The translations under genes and the position numbers were made by a program. Below, in pieces: positions 33,594 through 43,900 of a stretch of 64,000 nt of DNA. The DNA is from Cladopsammia gracilis (taxonomy: Eukaryota > Cnidaria > Anthozoa > Scleractinia > Dendrophylliidae). Below the pieces are notes generated by a model. It ran no database searches. It was given only the letters and a program-made list of their open reading frames with translations, and was not told the DNA's origin. The stretch is taken from positions 808,001 through 872,000 of the forward strand of contig JAJGOT010000212.1 in the NCBI GenBank assembly GCA_022457155.1, in the 5' to 3' direction. Position 1 is the stretch's first letter, and every line of letters starts with the position of its first letter.

Positions 33594-36500
33594 CTGCATG
33601 GAAAGATAATAATTACTGTTAAAGTACTGCTTTTTAAAGGCAACCTCCACTATTATAACAAAGTAATGTTAAATTGATGGAAATCAAGTCTAAATTTTCA
33701 TTATTTTAACAACAAGTAGAAAGAGAATTTTTATTAGTGTACAAACAGTTGGATATGAATTTCACCTGTTTTCACTTTTAAACTTCTAGCGCGCTGCCAT
33801 TTTTAATTTTTATGACGTCATAGGTTGCAACAATTCGGCAATCGTATGACTTCATAAAAATTCAAAATGGCGTGGCGCAGGAAATTTAAAAGCGAAAATA
33901 GGTGATATTCATATTTGTCATATCAGTGGAGGCTTATCTGGTCAACGTCACAGACTAAACATTTGTTACATGATAAACTCATAATAGCGGAGCTCTCGCG
34001 GAGCTCAATACTCATAGAACTCATGCCCTTCATTTTTCATGGTCATGTCTTGCGGAAGGTTTCGTACAGGGTTAGACCGCGGGAGCGGCGTCGACCGCGC
34101 AAGGCTAGATCGCGGATGCGTATGACGTTGCCCAACATGCGCTTACGACGTCGCGCAAGTGCCTCAATTTTTTCAAAACCGTAGTTTCATCTTATCAGGT
34201 CTTATCGGAGTAATAACACTTTAAGCTTTAAGGAATACTCAGAGGCCGCTTTAGTGGAAAAAGAAGAGCTTTAAGGGATAAAATCTTGCTTAGAGAAACT
34301 TCATATGGGCTTAGATACAAAATTCCGCAATTTTTTGAGAATTTTAGACACCGAAAAGAATTTTAGAAAATCTCGGGAATTGTAGACAATGAGTAAAACT
34401 TGGTAGAATTTTAGAGAAATATCAGCTTCCAAGGTGACACTTGGACAATTTTGCACAAGCAAAAACGTCGCGAAAGCATTTATTTTGTGTTACCGCTCAA
34501 CTTGAAAGGCAAACCCTCACAGTAGTGTCCACAGTGCAGCTAATCCGCGGTTTCCCACTCAAATTAAGTTTCAGCCATGAATTCCATCTCTGTTAGTAGC
34601 AAATGTGGCTGATTCCAGTGAGCCATTTACCAGCTCACAGTTAGAAACAAGAGAGAAATTTGAAGAATGTTCGAGAATTTTAGAAATTTTTATAAGAATT
34701 TTCGACATTTTTAAAGAATTTTAGAGATTTTTTGGAGAAATTCCGGAAATGATTTTACCCATTTTTCGGGAATTTTGTATCTAAGCCTAACTTTATACGT
34801 TTATACGCGATATTTTTTCTTCGGAAGTCAGAACCGAAGAAGCGGAATTTTACAGAATTTTCAAGCAACCAAGAAATGTTTATAAAACGTGCTCAAATTC
34901 AGTCGCATTGACATCTTGAATTTCGCCATGTGCTCAGCCAGACAGGTCCTCGATGCGCCAATGGTACGCTTTTGCTTTTAAACATAAACTAACGGATATT
35001 TGAATAAAATTTTTCAAAAGAAGATTTTGTTGTCCATTTTTATGTGTTTGTTCATTCATTACATAGGTTGAAAAGCGATTTTATGTAAACAAAACAACTC
35101 TTGGATTTTATAGTTCTAATTTCACTCGCGTCGCCTTGCGCAAAGATGTCTGTGTAGTTTTTGTAATTTTGATTTCCAAATCAGTTTCTCGGGCAATTTT
35201 CGATACGCAACTGGTGTATTTTATTCGGAAACTAGTCATACTGGTTATTCTAGACCAAAAGACGGTCGCGTAAACTGTTTTTGAGAATTGCTAAAATTGA
35301 AAAATAGCCCGGTCGTCAATCCTGATTCTAATTATTATTGTGCTTCCGATCTTTCACCTAAGTTAAGCTTATCATCATCGTTTCTGTTCAGAGAGCTCCG
35401 CTGTTAGGCTAAGCCTATCTATGTATATTAAATGAATAACAAACTATCACCACGAGTTAGCCAGGGCCGTAGCCAGACGAAAGATCTCATAGAGGCAATA
35501 TCAGAAACTGAAAAAAAAGCATTTCTTTTATTTTTTTATGCATAGCCTCTTGCAGGAGAGATCCAATGCTTGTACTAGTATTCAAAATTTTACTTTTACC
35601 GAGGCAAGTGCCTCGGTTCGCCTCATGCTGGCTACGGCCCTGTTTGCTATCGTCTAATAATTATTTTATCAGAAAACAACTTGGAAATTCTTGCAAGCTC
35701 CACAGAATGAATGGGAGGCGGTGTTGTTCGTTTTAGCTAAACCCCGATGTTATGATCAAAGATTCCAATCTTAGGGTGGGTTCGGTTGGAATTATGTCGA
35801 AAAGATAAATACTGTACACAGAATAACCAAAAAATAATTCCGTGCGCCGACCTAAAAAAAAAATGGTGTATAAACCTTAATCCAAAATGGCGGCCAATTT
35901 ATTATTCTTTTCTATGCATTTTAATTAGCCCTCCTGGCCTCGTTTTCGCTTGAAAATTCCTTTGTATTTTGCACATGTCTACGAGGCCAAGAGGATATAA
36001 AAGAATAATAAATTGGCCGCCATTTTGGAATAAGGTGTATGATAACATATTTACAGTGATTATCAATGATAATGTATGCGTAGCTAGAACAGTGTAAGAT
36101 AATGTATGTGCAATAATCACAGTGGCCAGTCTCAGTAATAATACTGATTGACAGTGACTACTCAGTGATAATGTATATGAGTAGCTAGAACAGTGTAAGA
36201 TAATGTATGTACAATAGTCACAGTGGCCAGTGTATGATACTATGTATTAATATTCACAGTGACTTATTAATAATAATGTATACGTAGTGGCTAGAGCAGT
36301 GTAAGATAATGTATGCACAATAGTTAATGTATGATGATGTATTTACGTTATATCGCTTAATATTACTACTGACCCATTATTCAGTTTATCGAGGCCTTCA
36401 GAGTAACTCTTCACTAAATGTGGCATCATGTTTCTTCCTATTCTGCGGTATGCCACATCATCGCTACCAGTGAAGAATGAAAGAGTTCCGCTGCTTTGAA

Positions 36501-39500
36501 GAGTAGTGAAGGTGAATCCTGATGGTGGATCCTGAAACTAATCATCAGATCCAAGATTGATTGATTTGATTGATTAAAATAAATTAATAAAGTCAGGTAA
36601 AGTGTGTGTCCATTCATGTCAAATGAACGAGCCAGATATCTTATTAGCTAGTGCCAGCACTTATCTTCGATTTCCGTAGCTTCCTCTGTGCAGACACTGT
36701 CGTAAGCGGACAGCTCTACTTGTGGTCGCCTTGTCGACAAAACCCCGTTTTAATAGGCCATTTCCGAGTTACGTTATGCCTCGTTGTCAAAGCGAGGCTA
36801 GGTGCACAACCTTTCATATGGAAATGAGTTTTATTTGCATTTGAATAAAACCTCATTTTCATAAGAAAGGTTGTGCACCTAGCCTCGCTTTGACAACGAG
36901 GCATAACGTAACTCGGAAATGGCCTATTCTCTTCTTACGGGAATCAGTCGCGTAAGACTCGTAAGTGACCAACTCCAGTTGCGGACCCTTTGACTGCTTC
37001 CCGCTTACGGGATTTTCGACTGTAGTTCATCGAAAATTAAAGGTTTCCCTATCATCGCGATCGGTTCGCAGCGTTCTCTGCACTACTTAGCCCACAAAAC
37101 GGGGCCGTTTTGGTGTGTAAAATACAGTTATATTTTGGGGGCAAATTTAGCCCTTTGAAATGGGTTATTGAAACAACTTATTATGGTTGAGATCAAAACA
37201 ATTCAACAATGCCTAAATTAGCTTTCAAGGTCGGCTGACTCAGGCTTCAAAATGTCTAAAATAGATCCATTTGAATTTATAGTCTGGTACTCATGAAACA
37301 CTTGTGTTGGGTGGGCAGAAACAAAGTTCTTGTCTACGGAAACAACAGGATGCAGAGACAGCTTGCCCACCAACTTCTCGCAATGTTTTTGGTTTTGCTT
37401 TTCTACGCTTTGTGATTGGCTAAAAATATCGCGCCACTTTCTTAACCAATCACGCGTGTTCCTCGCACGCGTTTTCCCGCGCTTGCCGCCGACTACATTT
37501 AATAGACCGTTTTCATAATACACGTAGGCCAATTTCGATATATTAAAATTCATACTTGGCTCCGAGGCTTGGGGGATTAAAACAAAAGAAATCACATTGA
37601 GATTCAGCGTTGAATTATTCATTTCTTTTGTTTTATTCCCCCAAACCTCGGAGTCAAGTATGAATTTTAATATATCGAAATTGGTCTATTACGTCATATA
37701 CTACAACTACCAGCATTCCTTGCGCATAGCGTGGGAGTCTCGCGCGAACCTTTGCGCGAACCTTCGCGCAAAACACGAACACTGGCAAAATAAACATGAC
37801 GGCCACTTCAGTAGAGATTGAAAATAAAAAATTAAAATTTAAAACCAAACCACGAACCACTAAGAATAAAATAAAAAGGAAGAAAGAATAAGAGAAGAAA
37901 AGAGGAAAGAAAAATATACTTGATCACACGACTTGAACGAAAAAAGGCGCGAAAAATGTTGCCGTTTGACGCAGTTCACCTTGACAAAGCTGTTCAAACG
38001 CACGGTGAAACCGCTCGATCTGGAGAAAACGAACGAGCACATTTTAATTTGTGAAAATGCCTTCGGCTTATAATTGGGTTTGAAATATGGTATCAGATGC
38101 TTTATACTTCCTCGACATTGTTCCTAAATATTGTTTGAAACGGAATGAAACCGAAAGATCTCACCATTACGGCTGTAGGAGCTAAAATGAGCAAGTTACC
38201 GTGGGCTGTTATCAGTGCGAGTTTTGTCGAACTCAGTGGAGAAATTATTTATGACATACCAAAACATTTGCCCCTGAAAGGAGATATTTGCTCCGAGTGT
38301 GCGCGTTACTAAAATGAACTATTGTCGATGCTCAGTTGAGCTCGAACAGCCTGGGCGCTACAATGCAATACAATACAATAATACAATTTTATTTTACTCA
38401 TAACAATAGATATATACATTTTACAAGAACACACCAAACAAGAAAAACTACAGATAATATAATACTTATAAAATATAAATTGACATTAGAGCCTGGAGGC
38501 TAAATCAGTAACCAAAGAGTTTCCAAGTTAGCCTCCAGCCATTTTATTTTTATACAGGAATAAAGGCTAAAGGAAATCAAAGAAAGAGTATTGAAGTTAA
38601 CTTAATAATTTTATGAAAATAGGAAGAAATTTGAAACAAAATATAAACAACTCAGTTATTTTATACATTGTTGTGACAGCAAATAATGTTTTAACTTTTT
38701 GGAGAAGGAAAATACCTTTAGTTCCTTAAGTTGATAAGGGAGATTTTTCCAAAGATCAGTTGCCACGAAAGAGATAATTTGTTTACCGGTATTTTTTCGC
38801 ACCCGCGGTTTATACAGATTTTGTTTAACTGCATATCTGGTACTGTAATTGTGCACATTGCTTGCGCTAGTCCGCGCAAGTCACCAATGAAGCCAAAATG
38901 CGCTCAGTCGAAGCATATTGCACTGAAAAAATGGCAAAATGACGGGGTTGTTTTAGCTCCAACTAAATTATATTTCCCACCAAAATGTTTACTATATCTC
39001 AGACTCTTCAAATCCGAGTGTGGATGTTGACATTACGCCTATTAAAATGAGTTATACCGCTAAAAGCGATGACCGCGCGGTTGAACTCCGTACGAGCCTT
39101 TACGTGATATTGGTTACTTCAAGGTCAAAATGACGGAACTTTTTTTTAAGTTATTAAAATATTTTAACGTTTCCAGATAGAATAATAACCAAATTACTGG
39201 AATCCGAGTGTGGATTTTCGAAAAGTAATTCATAAATGGGCGAAATTTTGATTTTACCTTTAAAAAAAATAGCGTTTTCGCTGTGATTTTAAAGGTCAAA
39301 TTGGGGTCTGGGGACGAGTTAGAAAATTAGAGGCAAATGTCATCCAATTTTTTGCCATGTGGAACAGAGACTCTTGAGAGAAATTGCAAACACAACTGCG
39401 AGGATTATTTCTTCACTTTACACTTTCTAGATCCGAACTTCGTAATTCATAACCCTCATTTGTCAGTTGCCAATTAATTGCGTATCTCACCTTGGGATCA

Positions 39501-40893
39501 TCAATTCCGGTGACAGGAAATACGTTCTCAGTTTGAACAAGGAATGCTGTTAAGTTAGCGGTGTAAGACGTAACAATAATAAGGGTGCAAAAGGAGAACA
39601 CAGCAGCTGTAAATCTTGCACTCAAGCTCTGCGGCTTCATGCTCTCCAGTTCAAGTTTGACCACGTTACTCCAAATGTACGACATACAAATCGATAAAGA
39701 GAATTTGTTAATTCTCCTGCTGTTTCCGTGTGGACTTGTCCTTTCCAATACCCAAACAATCCCGAGAATAGCGGCGACTGAAACAAGAAACATAATCCAT
39801 AAGATGACATCAAATGGAGCCAGGAAACCAAAGGTGCCTGCGTGCGTGAGAGCTGCTGAATCAGACGAAATCAGTATCTTTGTTTCTCCGTAAAAGAATG
39901 GATAAGAAAAATCAACAGCTTTTGCTCGAATACTTGTCACTGTTAACGTCGTCAGAGCCATGTCGGTCTTGTTAGAGAGCAGGTCGGCAATCATGCCATC
40001 CCATTGTTTAGAAACTGGATCAATTGATCCAAATTTTCCATCCTGTACTAAGTATAGCTCCACTTCGAGGAAAATGTCTCTCACAAGCCAAAGCAAGATG
40101 TCTATGAGAAACCCCGTACAACAGCATTTTACGGAGCGAACATCTTTGGATTGGTTCCCATATTGAATATACCGCATACAAGGGTAACTGAGTAGACATT
40201 CGCTGTCTCTACCATCGTTTTCTTTCAATACAACAAGCATTGGCTCTTCTTCAATGGCCACCACTCGAACAGGTATTTTATGGTCGTGTGTGTGTTCCAT
40301 CCAGAACGACTTGTCCAATCTCAATTGAAAGCCTCTACAGACCCAACGGTCATCCAAGACGTTCCATTACTAGAGGACTTCGTAGATGTTGTCTTAACGA
40401 TATCGTAACTAGCGCCTACGCGGACTCCATCTTCATTGAATTGAACCCAGCCAGTTTTGCCTTTGAACTTTTGAGTAAGCATCCTTCTGTTACAATGAAA
40501 AAAAAAAAACCTCAGGCCGTTTTACCGCGCTAACTTCCAACATTCATAACTTTTTTAATATGACATAAAACGCCATCAAACTTCGTAACTTTTCCTTAAC
40601 TTTATCTGGCAACAATTTGGTATGATCACGTGACTTGATTTTGACAGCCATGTTTTTTTAAATTTGCATTTTAAATTTAAACAAAAATAAATAAATTTAT
40701 GCATTTGTATAGCGCAAATTCTATATACATATTCAAATGCGCTTCACAATCAATCAGACCCACCCCACCCATGAACAAGTGACACTGAGGGTGGTCACAG
40801 CCAGGGTTTGTTATGTCCTCAGTGGTTCTTTTACGTCCCCATGGGAGACGGCACCGCCATTTCTACGTTGTCATAGCAAAGGCAGCACCATCA

Positions 40894-40928
<35 letters not shown>

Positions 40929-43900
40929 CCTGGGTTCGAACCCGATACCTCCCGCTCTGCAGACCGGTGCTCAATCAACTGTGATAACCAGGAGGCGGTT
41001 TTAAATAAAAAACGTTTACCTTTATAGTTTTTACAATTTTGTATCATTTAGCGTTTCTTTATTGGTTCTAATTAATTTTGAGTAAATTTTGATGGTTTTA
41101 TGACATTTTGGAGAAATCCAAGATCCAAGATCCAAGATTGCAGATCCAAGATGGCGGCTGTGAAGGGCTAATTACGTAATTACCACCTCATATGACGTCA
41201 TTGTCCAATTTGTGGACCGCAAAGGAAACATTTTTTCATTGTCATAGCTTTTATGCTCTTGAAGTTGTGTCATAGAAAGTCATGGCTTTCTGCTCTTGAA
41301 GTTATGTTCTCCATGTTTTTCAAAATTTGCATTTTTACTTTTTTAATGAAAAAAAAACCTCGTTGTTGTTGTTGTCGTCGTTGCTGTTACATTTTTGTGG
41401 CATTTTGGCAATTCTTTATTGGTATTGATTATTTTGGGTCAATTTAGACGGTTTTTCAAGGTTTTGAAAATGTCCAGAAATCCAAGATGGCGGATCCAAG
41501 ATGGCGGCTGTGCAGAACTAATTTCGCAATACCCACGTCATATGACGTCATCGTTCCATTTCATTGACCGCCTTAATGCTCTTGAAGTTACAACGGAGGG
41601 GAGGGGGGGGGGGGGGCACAATGTCCCCACCCCCAGGCTCAGGAACTCAAAAAGAGCCCAGGAAAAAAATGGCTGCAAATCGAGCCTATGATCACTCATT
41701 TGCGTGTCAGGTGCTAAGAAGGGAAAGCACGAAGCGCGCAAACAGAAATTAAGGAGAAACATGTTATTTTTCTCCCCTTTCTAGCAGTAACACCAAGACC
41801 AATAGATCCTTGGTTGTTTGACCTATATAACTCACGTTTTTACTTGCCTATATAACTCACAAATATTACTAACCTAATAATAGCTCACGGCTGTTACGTA
41901 CCTGTATAGCTCACGACTGGTGGTATCGTTACTAAAGCTGACAAAATCATCTTTATCATTATCACTACATTCCCAAACATGAAGCGAACAGTTCAAGAGG
42001 GTCAGTGCATCGTGGACCCAGTTTTGTTCATCGAATTTTGACCGCATGCCTAGAACCGCAGAGGGAAGACGTTCCAAGCTATCGGTTTCTTGTGTAATCC
42101 TTTTACAGATCAGCCAATGGAATTTTACGTTGCTAACAAAGACCATTATCGATGCTTCAATGAGATACATTGCTTCTTCTTCGGTACAGTCCAGTACTAC
42201 CAGAACCGAGCTGTAGTTGCTCATATGGTAAAATTCATCCGCTAATTCTACAAGCGAGAGAGGTAGCTGCACGTTTTTGAATGTAATAGAGCGATCTTTT
42301 GCTTTCACTGGAACCTGCCTTTGAGGTGTTGAGCTTGCGTATTCACGAGTAAATGCTACAATATGTTGACAACCAAGTTCATACGCCAAGTCTGTTTCAA
42401 TATGGCTACTATCCGTTGATGAAGGAATGAAATTTATGAAGAGTTGATTCTATGAAGAGAAGAATATGTACTTTAGTAGTCTCTTAATTTTTCTATCATT
42501 CCTTAATTTTTGTGCTCACATTGTCTGATACGATCACTCAAGGTAGTTTGGGAGAATCCAAAAGTAGCATTATTGTATTATCTTAAATAACATATATTTC
42601 TGTAACACAGAAATGCTGAGAGCGAGACCAGGTAATAGCTAGTCGAGTATCCGCTATGTATCTGATATATCAAGTCTTACCTCATCCGTGCGCTCATCCT
42701 ATATGTAATACTGATATACCTTAACGAATGTAAATGAATTTGAAACACAGAAATGCTGAGAGCGAGACCAGGTAATAGCTAGTCGAGTATTCGCTATGTA
42801 TCTGATATATCAAGTCTTACCTCATCCGTGCGCTCATCCTATATGTAATACTGATATACCTTAACGAATGTAAATGAATTTGAAACACAGAAATGCTGAG
42901 AGCGAGACCAGGTAATAGCTAGTCGAGTATTCGCTATGTATCTGATATATCAAGTCTTACCTCATCCGTGCGCTCATCCTATATGTAATACTGATATACC
43001 TTAACGAATGTAAATGAATTTGTTGTCAGCCATTATACAAACACACGAGTTCTCTTCTTTCCAAGTAAACAGGACAATCCGTCAGGCGCAGGTGTTAGCA
43101 CAGTCACAGACGACGCAAGTGTCAGTGTATTAACACTATCCAGACTGCGCTTACTTTGAAGGTTTATAACTTTAGAAGCATTTAACTAATACTAACCAAA
43201 CTTTGTGACTTTTTCTGACATTTATCTGGAAACATTTTGACGTGACAGATTTTTGTTCATGACATGTGAAGCTTGATACAAACCATACATGTTTTGACAA
43301 ACATGTTTACCCAAATTTTGAATTTTCTGCATAAATTAAGGTTTATACAGAAAATTTCTAACTTTCTCGCAGTAAATTTTTCAATTTAAGATCACATTTT
43401 TTCTTTTAATTTTGATTAATTTTGACTCAATTATGACGCTTTTGTAACATTGTGAAAGCCCAAAATGGTGGATCCAAGATGTGGGGTGTTTCTTGGTGTT
43501 GCGGAAGCCATTGTTGGTTAGCTTTTGTGTTGTGGTGTGGGTATTGTTCAGTGTCTTTTGAATCTTTTGTTTTACGTCATTTGGTGATCACACCATCCGC
43601 AACACCAAGAAACCACCAAGATGTGGCGGTAATTTACAATCAATCCCTGCGACACATGATGTCATCAACTCACGTGACCTACCTCAACGAACGAAAAATC
43701 CCACCACAATAAACAGATAACACTCAAAATAAGAATGAAATCTTACTAGACTGAACTAATAACATTAAACGATTTTCTTCGCTGATCAAAACAGGAGGAA
43801 ATGAACTTTTAATATAACGGCTGCATGTTATAACCTGAATAGCCTGTGAACAGCCGCCTCCTCCCCTCAGAAAAAAATCGGGGAGGAGGCGGCTGTTCAC

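Noticed and set aside
37218..37622. 134-codon minus-strand ORF
   Set aside because: It overlaps a hairpin MITE and an adjacent repeat-like stretch. No domain, and it does not fit the receptor gene between exons 3 and 4.
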